DNA from: Coix lacryma-jobi var. lacryma-jobi
Lineage: Eukaryota > Streptophyta > Magnoliopsida > Poales > Poaceae
Direction: 5' to 3'
Assembly: GCA_009763385.1 (NCBI GenBank)
Contig: CM019824.1
Coordinates: 106,472,660 to 106,536,659 of the forward strand
Length of the DNA stretch: 64,000 bases
Shown here: positions 11,447-22,758 of the stretch, one piece after another
Numbering within the stretch: the first letter of the stretch is position 1
How the letters are laid out: every line of letters starts with the position of its first letter
Notes under the pieces: model-generated
The model's input: the letters and a program-made list of their open reading frames with translations, nothing else
Databases searched by the model: none
Told to the model about the DNA's origin: nothing
Made by a program: the position numbers and the translations under genes

Positions 11447-12819
11447 TGTTGGCGCAGAAAGCGGCGCACTGCGCCAGGCACACTGCAAGCCGGAGAAGCT
11501 GGCTTCAATCGTGGCCCGGGTGTTCAGAAGTCCGGTGCGTGCCAGTCAGTTTGACCTGCAACTAACAAGGGAGATAAACTGTTAAATACAAAGCTGGAAC
11601 GTGCCGGGTATGACCAGACAGTTCCAAGATGTACGGCCCTGAAGCCACTTACGACGACATATAGCTATGAAAGCTATCTGCCAACAGGTCTAAAGGTTAT
11701 TCGGCAATATGAACAGAGTTATGTGAATAACAGGTTGCCGAACTCGTTTGCATGAGAATCGTACTTGCATGATGTATTAGATATAAGTTAACACTTAACC
11801 AATCTCGATTGTACAACCGAGTTGGGATCCATGGAGAATGAACATACAAGCTAAGCATGACTAAGCTAATCCAAAGCCTGCGCCTGCCGCACGACACCTA
11901 GCCTTGTCATAGATCAAACACACTTAACATGCATGAACCCTCACCACGTGGCAATCCAGACACGATCCGTTCGGCTATTACGAACAATAGATCTACTGCA
12001 TAACAGACCTTTCAATAATAAACGTGAGAGAACAGAGCAGATCTACAAAGATGGAGCCGAACCGAACGGTATCTAGACTGGGCAAAAGTGTTATGATGAG
12101 ATAAACATAACAAAACATATAACACAAGGTAACTTAATGAATCTATCAGATTGCCAAATCTAACAGAGCCGATAACTATTTTTACTCATGACTCAATCCG
12201 CCGCACGATACAAGGCATAAGCAAAAACCTCCCGTCATAAGCTTAAATCCGCCGCACGATACTAAGCTTAACGTACGAGACTACTTGCACCATATCTAAA
12301 TCCGCCGCACGATACTAGACATGATAGCAAGGTTGCCGGAACTTACGGAGGTCGACGGATCGATGGCCCCTCTCGAAGAACACGACGACACGACTTGGAC
12401 TCGAAGACGGCGCGGGGCCGGGGTTGGTTGTATTGATTGTGAACAGATATTACAATGGCCTCAGGGTTTATATTTATACCCTGGTGTTCTCTGAGTCCTA
12501 GAAGGACACGATTACAACGATAAAAACAGGAAACTATGGTGTCTTCTACTTCAAGTTTCCTTCAATAACTGGCATGCGTCAAGATCTTACCGCTGAATCC
12601 TCTGACATGCCGCGTCCACCGCCTCACGGCACAAGCCGATCGTTACCTAAAATAGCCGACCGCAGCATCGCATTGCCGAATTCATTCACTATTGCTTCCA
12701 TGGCTTTGCCGTCAGATTAGCCGACTGCGTCTGACGCCTGCCGATTCCTCAGGCGGTGATCTTTCCGAACCTGCACTGGGCCGGCCCATTTGTCATAGTG
12801 CGAAAATCCAGTGTTAACA
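11447..12819 (-). repeat. Element C 3' LTR
   Basis: This is the left LTR, 1373 bp. It holds three close copies of ccgccgcacgatac (near 12199, 12249 and 12302), plus a diverged one (ctgccgcacgacac, near 11884). A minus-strand TATAAATATA lies at 12469-12478. The polypurine tract on the minus strand (ttgagggggcat) abuts its start at 12820-12835. Confidence 0.92.
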
Positions 12820-12955
12820 CATGCCCCCTCAATTTCCGAACAAAGGTATTTGTTCTGAAATTGACCTTGAATCTAGGTTATCATCTCTTCAAGCTCCGCC
12901 GCCGCCGTCCGAAGCATTAGCTCCCGCGGAACTCAAATCCTCAGTCTAGTTCCCA

Positions 12956-15900
12956 ATGGCGACCTTTGATGTAGTCCCGGAGGTAAAAACCCTAGCCATA
13001 ATTACAGTTTCGGCAATCTCCTGGTCGGTTTCTTCATTTTATTCGGCTCTCTGATCCTTTCTCTCTCTTGATTTCTTCCGCCAGGACCTCAAATCCGAGA
13101 TTCTGATTCCACTCTCAGCCAATCCTGACTCCTACTTTCTCGGGCCAATGGGGAGTGAAGATCCAACCGATCTCATTGAAACGGAATCTCAGAGACTCCC
13201 CCTCAAATCTGGAGTATTGGCGCCGAAACAGTGGAAAAAGACCTTTAAGAACTGGCCCCTTCCCCCTATCACCGGTTGGAGAGATTGGTACAGGAGAACT
13301 CATGGTCAGTACGGTGTCACATGGGAGGCCCAAGAAATCAACCATGCCCTGGAGCTCTCTCTTTCGGAAATGCAAAAGAACGAATCCCTGCTAATAGCTG
13401 CATCTCATTTCTGGTCGGATGTTCTTAATGCCTTCGTCTTTGGTCATGGCGTAATGTCTATCACTCTATCTGACATTTACCTAATGACTGGCCTGAACAT
13501 CACGCTCCCGATTTCCCATGACACCTTCTCAGGAAAAATCAACCAGGGAGTATTGAAAGTTAACACTGGATGGGCAGGCTATATCAAGGAACACAACCAA
13601 AAGTCCAAATCTGTAAATAAAACAGAGCATAAAGCTTTTCTGAATATGTGGCTATGCAGATTCTTCTTCTGTGGAAAAGCCAATGAACCGACTCTGAATT
13701 ATTTCCTTTTAGCCGACCAACATTCAAATGGCAAGTGTATCCCTATGGGCAGGCTGTTACTGGGCACCCTTTATCATATGATGCATCAAGTATCCTCTGA
13801 AATATGCCGCATCAATCGTGACCCGAATGGGAAAACAGCCCAGATGCCATGTTTTAATGGCCCTTGGTGGATAGTCCAAATGTGGCTGCAGCTCCATATG
13901 CATGAGATAGTATCTGTCCCACTCGGTAACCATTCTTTCCCATCAATCAACTATGCCGAAGGACAGAAGAAGACCACCAAAGGTTGCCAAACATATGGGG
14001 AGGTGGCAACAGCTATCAAAGTCAGGAAAGACATTGGCAACCTTTTTGAACTCTTCTACAAAGGCTTCCCGGGTGTGGACTGGTTACCTTACAGTGATCA
14101 AAATGACATTACCTTTCCTCTACATTTCAGCTATGGGTCAGGGCCTTCTGATGAGAAAGCCGCAGAAATACTGAATGCCTTTATCAGACCTTGCATCCTC
14201 CCAGCTGAGTTCCACCATGGCCAACAGGCTGCATTTACATATGAATTCTATCAGCCGAACATAGTAGCTCGGCAGTTTGGGTGTGGTCAACTCCCACCAT
14301 GGCTTACCCTCTCCAATGCCATCAACCCCAGGAAAACCATCCCCAAAGAGGGTGTTGAATTTCTGAAAGTCTTCTCCTTAGGAGAGGATCTAACAGAGAG
14401 GAAAATATCAGCCCTTCACCTGATAAACAACATTCATTCCCTCTATGCTCCCTGGTGGCAAGAATTGCATGACCATGTCTTCAACGTGCCGGTCCATTAT
14501 GTCGCCAACTACAAGAGGACTTCGTTTCTGAAAGCGAGGTAACATTCAGACTTCACTTTATCGATTAATCATGCAGCCCTTTCTTGCTAACCTCTGCTCT
14601 GACTTTTGCTTTCCTTCAGGACATTACTCCTGCACCCCCAACCAGCCTGATCAAGTACAAGGTTCCAAACCAAAACCGGCCCAGGAGGACTTCTGCTTCA
14701 CAATCTGCCACCTTCATTTCAACACCAGAAAAGAAAAGGGGAATGGATGATGACTCTCCCAGCTTCAAGCAAACCAAGGAAGTCGCAGGATCTTCCAAGG
14801 TACCACACACCGTCTTCAGGCATTTGGTAATTCGACTATTATTCCAATCATTGTTTTTTCTGCAGTCGAAAACCAAAAGGCTTAGAACAACCAGGCAGGT
14901 TGGTACTCCCGTTCCTCCCCAAGTCCTCACATTAGAGGAGGGTGAGACTATCAATATTGAAGATCAAGAGCTCGAACAGTCTTCTGAAGCCGACGTCGGT
15001 ATGTTTCTGATCACCCCATCTTTTGAATACAGTGCCCTCTCATTGATGATCTTGCTGGCAGATACATTTCTGAAGAGCATAATGCAAGGAGACTCCCCTC
15101 ATGGCTCTGATCCAGATTTACAAAACCCACATGATTGCACAGACTCCGCGCCAGATCAGAGTCCACCCAGAGCTAAGACGCAATCCATTCGGCCAGATAT
15201 CCAGCCTCCAAATCCTCTCGGGCTTATACAGTACACGGGCCAGAGTTCTGCCGAATTCGTTGATCAGTATGCGCATGAAAATCGAACCATGGGTGAATCA
15301 ACTCAAAAGGTGATAACCCCTCATTTATCCTTCATGACGGACTTATGCATTCAGCTGAATTCCTTTCTTCATTTTTTCAGATGATCATTGGGACCTCAGG
15401 CTACCCCTTTGATCCTGAACAATTCCTTAAGCAAAAATCACCGAGTCAAGACCAAGGCTCTTCTTCCATTGTTCAGGGCCGTCTGAAGGATATAGCGGCT
15501 TTGCTCGGCGGGGACATCATCCATCTGGTTCGGGATGCAGACCAAATCAAGCAGCTGCTGGACCCCATCAGACAACATCTTCCCGTCAACGTACAATCCT
15601 CCTTGGGTGCCGCATCTGACCTCGACAATCATTTTGCTCCAGTGAAGAGGGCTGTCAAGAACACATCTGCCAAAAGCATTCTTCAGGCTGCAAAGCTCCA
15701 AAGCTCTCAAAGGGTCATTACCTCATATGAGGAGTATCAATCAATGAAGAACTCTCAATGTACTCTGGAGCTAGAGCTGAAAAATCTGGAAGAAGAAAAG
15801 GCCAATCTGGAAGTTCGACTAGCCCAAGTAATTGCTGACATTCAATCTCGCAGTTCCCAACTCTCTAGGTTGCCAGACGCGCTTGAAGGTGTTTCATCCA

Positions 15901-16064
15901 TGGTGACAAAATCCCTACTCGAGGATCAAGACCTTGACCAAAAACTCGCCAGGATCCAACACGAAGAGGACGAAGATCAGAAGATTCTAGACCATGTCCA
16001 ACAAGTGAAGATGGCAGCCTTGAGTGCCCTCACCGAATTCCTGAATGCCGGAGCATCGTTGTAA
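12956..16064 (+). CDS. Antisense spliced ORF with plant mobile domain (PMD-like)
   Basis: This ORF lies between pol and the 3' LTR of C, opposite to pol. Likely exons are 12956-12982, 13085-14538, 14620-14799, 14866-14998, 15062-15309 and 15381-16064; each intron has GT-AG ends (63-102 nt). Exon 2 (about 484 codons) resembles the aminotransferase-like plant mobile domain: WPLPPITGWRDWY, then HFWSDVLNAF, FLNMWLCRFFF and WWIVQMWLQLHMHE. The last exon is coiled coil rich in Glu and Lys. Phases agree at all junctions except exon 2/3, which is off by one nucleotide, so a small indel or another junction is likely there. Tat elements are known to carry such antisense ORFs; their function is unknown. 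An alternative reading as a host gene is unlikely because it lies between C's LTRs. Confidence 0.75.
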
Positions 16065-16456
16065 TGAACCCCGAGCTTCAAACACTTGACTTGTATATAA
16101 CATATCCGTGCACTGTGTAACTCAGTTCCCTTTCCTTACAACCCATCCGGCCAGTCATTAAGCACTTTCGGCAACTACTTCTATCCCATCACCAAGTTGG
16201 CCGAACGAGGATACAACCGAAAACTCATCCTATTGAGAACACGACTTATCCCATTGGTCGCGGCCCATTCATTGTGAGAACCCATTTGACCAATTTCTTA
16301 ATACCGCGTGTATTCCTGCGTTTTTGTGCTAAAGGCGACACACCCTATGTCAGTTATTTTTTGTTCTAAGGACGATAGAACCCATTCGGCCATTTTTTGT
16401 GCTAAGGGCGATACAACCTCGTATCGGCCGTCGGTGCCCGCTAGTCCTTGATTCCG
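16065..16456. other. Convergent 3' spacer between antisense ORF and pol of C
   Basis: No gene is seen. A degenerate repeat of about 55-60 bp occurs three times (16318-16430), with core TTTTTTGTGCTAAGGGCGATA-like segments, each followed by an acacc/gaacc/caacc stretch and often cattcggcc. Both transcription units end here, so the block may carry 3' processing signals; that is inference. Confidence 0.6.
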
Positions 16457-19427
16457 TTATGCACCGACCTCCACGCTAGGATGAAATCTCTTTAGATAAC
16501 GTCCATTAATTGCCCTAGCAAACTCTTCTCCTTGGAGGGTTTTCAGAATGTACACATTACCCGGAGCACGCCTCAAAATTCGAAAAGGCCCTTCCCAGTT
16601 AGGGGACCATTTGCCGAATACCTTGTCTTTGGTACCGACTGGCAAGATAATTTTCCAAACCAAGTCTCCTTCTTCGAATACTTTTTCTCTCACTTTCGAG
16701 TTGTAGTACTTGGCAACGCGTATCTTGTTCCTTTCAATATTTTCCAAGGCCTTGAGACGAATCAAATGCAAATCTTCTAGCTCATCCATCATCAAATCCT
16801 TATAATTCTCTTTAGCTAGATCATTCTGCAATGTAACTCGTCTTGACCCCGACTGCAACTCCCATGTTAACACTGCGTGATGCCCGTAGACCAACTCGTA
16901 TGGCGACGTCTGAGTCGACCCATGACAAGCCATTCGGTACGCCCACAAAGCTTCGTTGAGTGCCAAGTGCCACCTTTTAGGTTTCTCTTCGATCTTCTTT
17001 TGAATGATTTTAATCATGATTTTGTTAGAAGCCTCTGCCTGTCCATTGGCCTGTGCATAGTAAGGAGAAGAATTATAGAGTTTAATCCCCATCTCTTCGG
17101 CAAAGTCACAAAACTCCGAGGAAGTGAACTGAGTTCCCTGATCGGTAGTGATGGACTGAGGAATGCCGAATCGGTAAATGATATGCTCCCTGACGAAAGA
17201 CACCATGTTCCCTGACGTCACCTTCTTCCATGGGATGGCTTCAACCCACTTAGTGAAGTAATCCGTGGCCAACAGGACAAACTTATGTCCCTTGCTGGAT
17301 GGAGGGTGAATCTGGCCGATCAAATCAATGCTCCATCCTCTGAAAGGCCAAGGCTTAATGATCGGATTCATGGCCGATGCTGGAGCCCTTTGCACGTTGC
17401 CGAATCGTTGGCAATCCCGACAACCTCTGTAGTACTTAAAGCAATCTTCGAGCATAGTCGGCCAAAAATATCCAATCCTCCTGATTAACCATCTCATACG
17501 GTGAGCCGACTGGTTTGCTTCTTCGTTTTGCCCCCTAGGAATATGTTGCAAGGTTGCCGATCGAAACTGTCTGAGGAGCTCTTGGCAACCTTCGAGATAT
17601 TCCTGCAGCGTGTCGTTCTTGCACTCGTATTTGCCGGTCAATTGCTTGATCACCAATTCCGAGTCACCGAAGATTTCTATGGCGCCTGCCTTAATGTCCA
17701 CAAGCAACCGCAGCCCTCGGAGCAATGCTTCGTACTCTACTTGATTATTAGTCACCGGGTACTCGATTGGTATAGAGTACTTGAAGGGTGCCCCCTTGGG
17801 AGAAATCAACACGATCCCGACTCCACCACCTTTGCTGCACGAGGATCCATCAAAAAACAATGCCCAAGGGATTATGGTTACCATGTTAGCATTAGGATCA
17901 CGGTGGTGAGTGACAAAATCAGCCATAATCTGGCCTTTAACAGCCTTTGCCGATTCAAAACGCAAATCAAATTCAGAAAGGGCCAAAACCCATTTGCCGA
18001 TCCTTCCACTTAAAATCGGCATTGATAACATGTGCTTGATTACATCAAATTCTGATACTACCACGCATTCGACATTCAGTAGATAGTGCCGAAACTTGGT
18101 ACAGGAATAGAAAACGCACAAGCACAACTTTTCCGTAGCCGAATACCTTGTTTCGGGGTCTAGTAGCTTTCGGCTAAGATAGGCTACGACTCTCTCTTTT
18201 CCTTCGAATTCTTGCATGAGGGCCGACCCTATTGTTAGGTTGTCGGCCGCCACGTACAACTTGAAAGGCCTGTCGAGCTGTGGAGGAACCAATATGGTGG
18301 TGCCTTCATGTACTCCTTGATCTCATCGAAAGCCTTTTGTTGCACGTCACCCCACACGAACTCCTGATCTTTCTTGAGCTTCAACAGTGGAGAAAATGGC
18401 AGCACGCGCTCGGACAAGTTGGATATGAACCTTCTGACAAAGTTGATTTTGCCGAGCAGTGATTGAAGTTCTTTGAGATTGGTCGGCGGCACTACCTTAT
18501 CAATTGCTTCCATGCTCTTTTTGCCGACTTCGATCCCCTTTTTGTGGACCAGGAACCCCAGAAACTCACCAGCCGACACCCCAAATGCACACTTGGTTGG
18601 ATTCATCTTTAAACCATGTTTCCTTGTGCACTCCAAGGTCTTAAAACGACCAAGTGTCTCTCCTTGCTTCTGGATTTGATCACCACATCATCAATGTAGA
18701 TCTCTACAATCTTGCCGATCAGCTCATGGAATATGTAATTCATGGCCCGCTGGTAAGTGGCACCGGCATTTTTCAAACCAAAAGTCATGACCATCCATTC
18801 AAACAAACCTATATGGCCGGGGCACCTGAAGGCGGTCTTTGCCACATCCTCTGCAGCCATGAAGATCTGATTGTAACCTGCGTTGCCGTTCATAAAGCTT
18901 ATGATTTCAAAACCGGCCGAAGCATCTACTAGCAAATCGGCCACCGGCATTGGATAACCGTCCATAGGAGTGGCTTTGTTGAGGTTCCTGAAGTCGATGC
19001 ACACTCTCATCTTCCCGTTCTTCTTGTACACCGGGACAATATTGGAGATCCATTCTGCATATCGACACGGCCGAATGAAGTTAGCTTCTAGTAATCTTTC
19101 CACTTCTTTTTTCACGTCAGCCAAAACCTCCTCCTTGTAGATCCTGCGCGGAGGTTGTTTGTATGGGCGGTATCCAGGTTTGATCGGCAACTTATGCTCA
19201 ACAATAGATCGATCTAATCCGGGCATCTCTGTATAGTCCCGCGCAAAACAGTCTTTGAATTCCTTTAGAAGATCTACTAGCTGCACTCTGAAATCAGGGT
19301 CTAAACTGGAACTTACAAACATCGGCCTCTTCTTACTCGTATCACCAATATCCACCTCCTCTAACTTGTCGGCCGACGTGAAGCCACGTCCCAGTTTGCC
19401 CTCGCTGCTGTCGGTTGGGTTGTCCAT
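16457..19427 (-). pseudogene. Element C pol: RT, RNase H, archaeal-type RNase H, integrase
   Basis: The frame opens at ATG 19427, directly after a UAG that ends gag-protease. The reverse transcriptase has the conserved YIDDV motif and the VCIDFRNLN region. A frameshift near 18620 and another near 18270 split RT-RNase H. The first RNase H is followed by a second with FFDGSSCSKGGGVGI and NNQVEYEALLRGL. The integrase keeps the CC half of its zinc finger (CRDCQRFG) and the DDE core: Asp in WSIDLIG, Asp in TTDQGTQF, Glu in NGQAEASNK. The region between ARNase H and integrase is missing: ANQ runs straight into SAHRMRW, removing the His half of the finger. Confidence 0.88.
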
Positions 19428-22400
19428 CTAAAAGAAGCTTTGAGAGCCGATTGCTTGGATTGGCTGTTGATCCCTGCCGTAGATGTTGACAGGACCTTCT
19501 CCCCACACACGATCGGAGAAGCAGTCTACCCCGTCGAATTCCCAGTAGGTGGGCTCAATAGTGGCAACACTCACCGAGTCATCATCTTGGACAATCTCGA
19601 TGTCATCTCCAACCCATTGTATGAGTATTTGATGCATGGTTGAAGGTATGCAGCAGTTGGCGTGGATCCAATCCCTGCCCAGAAGCAAGCTATATGCCCC
19701 CTTGCCATCAATGACAAAGAAGGTCGTAATGAGCGTCTTGGATCCAATCATCAGTTCCACGTGCACGGCACCCCGAGTGTCGGAGGGATTGCCGGCAAAG
19801 TCGCGGAGTATCATATCTGTTTTGAGTAGGTCTTCATCGTTCATGCCCAGCTTTCTGAACGTAGCGTAAGGCATGATGTTGATTGCTGCGCCGCCGTCAA
19901 CAAACATCTTGGTTAGCGGCTTCCCGTTGACGTACCCCTTGACATACAACGGCTTCAAATGCCGATGCTTGGCTGGCTTGTCAAATGCTGCCTTCTGAGA
20001 CAACATGAGCTGTGCTGCGAGCTCGTCGTGCTCGGCCTCGTCGGGATCCGAACACACCTCGTCCTGTGCCCCCTGGCCGGCAGGAGCCATGAACTCCAGG
20101 GGAAGGAAGAAAGTCATGGCCACGTCGGCGCCCTTGTTGGTGTCGTCTGGTTTTTCCTTCGGGCGCCATTCTTGCTTCTTCCCATTGGCGGCTGCTTCTT
20201 CCAACTCCCTGTTCCAGAGGCGCTGCACTCTCCTTTTCTGGCTTTTTCTGAGCCCTGGTGGGCACCACTGCCCCTTTTGCCACCTATATGGGCGGGGCTG
20301 TACCTCCTTGCTGTCGTCCTGGTGATGCACCCACTCCTGGTCGGCATATCTTTTGGCTTGCCGACCCGGGCTTCTCATTTTTAGGCGCCGATCGTCCATT
20401 GGGATGCGTGCTCCCAACCTTTCATGGACGGGACGGCGGTTGACCCGATCCTGCCTATACCCCTTGTACTGATCGCTGCATTCGGGGCAGTTGTTGACGG
20501 CGGGCAGTTTCAAGCCTTCGTTCCAGCAATGGCGGAAGAACGGGCAGCCCCAGTGAGCTCGCTCCCGCTCTTGGCGGTGTTCTTGCTCCCAGCGATGGGC
20601 CTGTTCTCTGTGGTAAGCCCTCTCCTCCAGACGATACCGGTGCTCTCCCGCATGATCGTCTTCACGCTGGTATTCCTCCGTGAATTCTCGCTCTTCGCGT
20701 TGGAGACGCCTCTGCTCTTTCTCATTTTGCCGGCGCCATTTGTTAAGGAGATCTCTGTGGGTAGGCCTGCGCCTGGAAGACGACTCTCCGCGCTCGTATC
20801 GGCTATTCGCGGCGTGGTCGTGCTGTCGGAGCTCATCGCTAGTGATTTGCTGATCGGGATCCACTGCGCCAGACTCGCGCGCCTTGTTGGAGGTGAGGAC
20901 TTTGACCTTGCCTCTGGGATCCGCTGGGGTTACCATGTTCACTGAGAAGAACACGGCGTTCTGGGAGAAGGGGTTTGCATCGATCTTCATCTTGCCATTG
21001 AACTTGATATGGCCGTCCTGGATGGCTTTCTGGATTCTCGTCCTGAACACACGGCAATCATTAATAGAATGATTGTTAGTGTTATGAAAACCGCAGTACT
21101 TCTTGTCCTTGACTCCTCCGGGACGCAGCATCGGGTGATCCGGGGGTAGCCTGACCCTCCCTTCGGCAACCAGAAACTCGAAGAGCTTATCAGCTTTTGT
21201 GACGTCGAAGTCGTATGCCCCCTTCTGCTGACGCAGCCATTGCTTGTTGGCTTGGGTCGGCTCCTTGTCCCAGTTGAGCTCTGCGGCGGCCACCTCATCT
21301 TCCGTGTCGGTATAGTCATTGGCTTCGTCCAGGAAAGCCTGATACATCTGTGCCGCGACATTGTCCTTCTGGAAACGCCCTTCCCTCCAGAAGCCTTGCG
21401 CTTGGATAGTCATCTCATTCAGCCGGCGAGAGAGATGACCCAAGTCTTCAAACTCCTGGCCGAACAGCTTGTCCCTGATGCTCGGGAGCATGCCTGCCAC
21501 GGCCAATGGTGGAAGCTGATCGTCCGGCAGGTGCATGCCGAAGCACTGGCTTTTGACCTCCCTGAACCTGCGCAGGTAGTCCTGCGGTGTCTCATTCGGC
21601 TTCTGGCGTACGTACATGATGTCCACCAGTTTCTTCTCCTTGGTGCCCGTGTAGAAGTGTGTATGGAACTTTTGTTCCAAGTCCGCCCAAGAGAGAATAG
21701 AGCCCGGCGGTAGTGACATGAACCACGCGAATGCCGGTCCAGTGAGTGACGACGGGAAGTACCGAACCCTGAAGGCGTCTTCGGTATTGGCCTCCCCAAG
21801 CTGGAGCAGATAACGACTGACGTGCTCCACCGTGCTGGTGTCGTCTAAGCTGGAGAACTTGGATAGGTCCGTCGGCACTTTGACTCTGGGAGGTAGAGCC
21901 ACACGGTGGAACCATTCGGGGAACGGAGACCTGTAAGCATACGTGCCCTTAGGCTTCAGGCCGAAAGTGCGCTGCATCATATCCGCCATCTTCTCTAGCA
22001 TGACATCGACATTAGAGTCGGCGGTTTTCTCGGCCGTCGGCTTCCCATATCCTGGATGCGGGGCACCCTCTATATTGTGAGGCTCAAGCATCTCATGGTA
22101 CCCGTTTCCGTAGTAGTCCTTTATGAGCCTATAGGTCTGCGGGGAGATCTTGCGTGTTGACTCTGGCGGCTGACCCTTAGTGCCGAACGTGAGCTGCCCC
22201 ATGGTCGGCAACTGGCCTTCTGGCGTGTGCTTCTCCTGAATGGTCATCCCGCTTGATTGAGCCTTGGGCGGGGTCTCCTCACCGGCAGCTCCTGCCCCCT
22301 TGAGGTGATTCGGCAGATTGAAAAGATGCGGTCCTGCTATAGGGCCAAACTCGGCCTCCATAAGTTCATCGGCCTTGGGGCCGAATTGGGCGATCATGAT

Positions 22401-22715
22401 GGTGCGGAAAGTGTTGAGAAACGCCCCATGCATGCGACCGATGGCACCAGAGACAGCTTCGTTGATCATATGAGACACTTTCAACACTGCCTCTGCTTCC
22501 CCGGGATCGTTCGGGTTGGGCTGGACGGGCTTCGGCAGATCGTGCAAACGGCGAACCTTTCCGCTTTTGTTCTTGGAAAAGGCTTCTAGGCACCTGGCCT
22601 GGAATTCGGCACAAGCATCTTCCACCTGTTCTCTGTACTCGTCGGGTAGTTCAGTGAGCTGCACCTGCACGAGCCCCGCCTTGTTGCTGGCCTCAGCTTC
22701 AGTGACTTCGACCAT
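19428..22715 (-). CDS. Element C gag and aspartic protease
   Basis: I start it at ATG 22715, 44 nt inside the LTR edge and 20 nt past the primer site; upstream in-frame codons lie in the LTR. The frame of about 1095 codons is open. It has an N-terminal helical region, a retrotransposon-gag capsid domain (FPSSLTGPAFAWFMSLP and DYLRRFREVKSQCFG), and a long Glu/Arg-rich coiled stretch. The C-terminal retropepsin has MFVDGGAAINIMPY (the DGGA type usual for Tat) and SLLLGRDWI. It ends with a single UAG before the RT frame, in the same phase. Gag forms the particle and the protease matures it. This looks intact. Confidence 0.87.
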   Translation of the reverse strand: MVEVTEAEASNKAGLVQVQLTELPDEYREQVEDACAEFQARCLEAFSKNKSGKVRRLHDLPKPVQPNPNDPGEAEAVLKVSHMINEAVSGAIGRMHGAFLNTFRTIMIAQFGPKADELMEAEFGPIAGPHLFNLPNHLKGAGAAGEETPPKAQSSGMTIQEKHTPEGQLPTMGQLTFGTKGQPPESTRKISPQTYRLIKDYYGNGYHEMLEPHNIEGAPHPGYGKPTAEKTADSNVDVMLEKMADMMQRTFGLKPKGTYAYRSPFPEWFHRVALPPRVKVPTDLSKFSSLDDTSTVEHVSRYLLQLGEANTEDAFRVRYFPSSLTGPAFAWFMSLPPGSILSWADLEQKFHTHFYTGTKEKKLVDIMYVRQKPNETPQDYLRRFREVKSQCFGMHLPDDQLPPLAVAGMLPSIRDKLFGQEFEDLGHLSRRLNEMTIQAQGFWREGRFQKDNVAAQMYQAFLDEANDYTDTEDEVAAAELNWDKEPTQANKQWLRQQKGAYDFDVTKADKLFEFLVAEGRVRLPPDHPMLRPGGVKDKKYCGFHNTNNHSINDCRVFRTRIQKAIQDGHIKFNGKMKIDANPFSQNAVFFSVNMVTPADPRGKVKVLTSNKARESGAVDPDQQITSDELRQHDHAANSRYERGESSSRRRPTHRDLLNKWRRQNEKEQRRLQREEREFTEEYQREDDHAGEHRYRLEERAYHREQAHRWEQEHRQERERAHWGCPFFRHCWNEGLKLPAVNNCPECSDQYKGYRQDRVNRRPVHERLGARIPMDDRRLKMRSPGRQAKRYADQEWVHHQDDSKEVQPRPYRWQKGQWCPPGLRKSQKRRVQRLWNRELEEAAANGKKQEWRPKEKPDDTNKGADVAMTFFLPLEFMAPAGQGAQDEVCSDPDEAEHDELAAQLMLSQKAAFDKPAKHRHLKPLYVKGYVNGKPLTKMFVDGGAAINIMPYATFRKLGMNDEDLLKTDMILRDFAGNPSDTRGAVHVELMIGSKTLITTFFVIDGKGAYSLLLGRDWIHANCCIPSTMHQILIQWVGDDIEIVQDDDSVSVATIEPTYWEFDGVDCFSDRVWGEGPVNIYGRDQQPIQAIGSQSFF

Positions 22716-22734
22716 CGTTGCAGGAAAAAGGAGG

Positions 22735-22751
22735 TCCCACCAGGCGTGCCA
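22735..22751 (-). other. Primer-binding site of element C
   Basis: On the minus strand the 5' LTR end (GCGCCAACA) is followed by CACTTTT and TGGCACGCCTGGTGGGA. Element E uses a very similar site (TGGCACGCCAGGTAGGG), consistent with both being Tat elements. I did not assign the tRNA from memory. Confidence 0.75.
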
Positions 22752-22758
22752 AAAAGTG

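Noticed and set aside
12956..16064. Reading the PMD-like ORF as a host gene
   Set aside because: It lies between the two LTRs of C at the place where Tat elements carry antisense ORFs.
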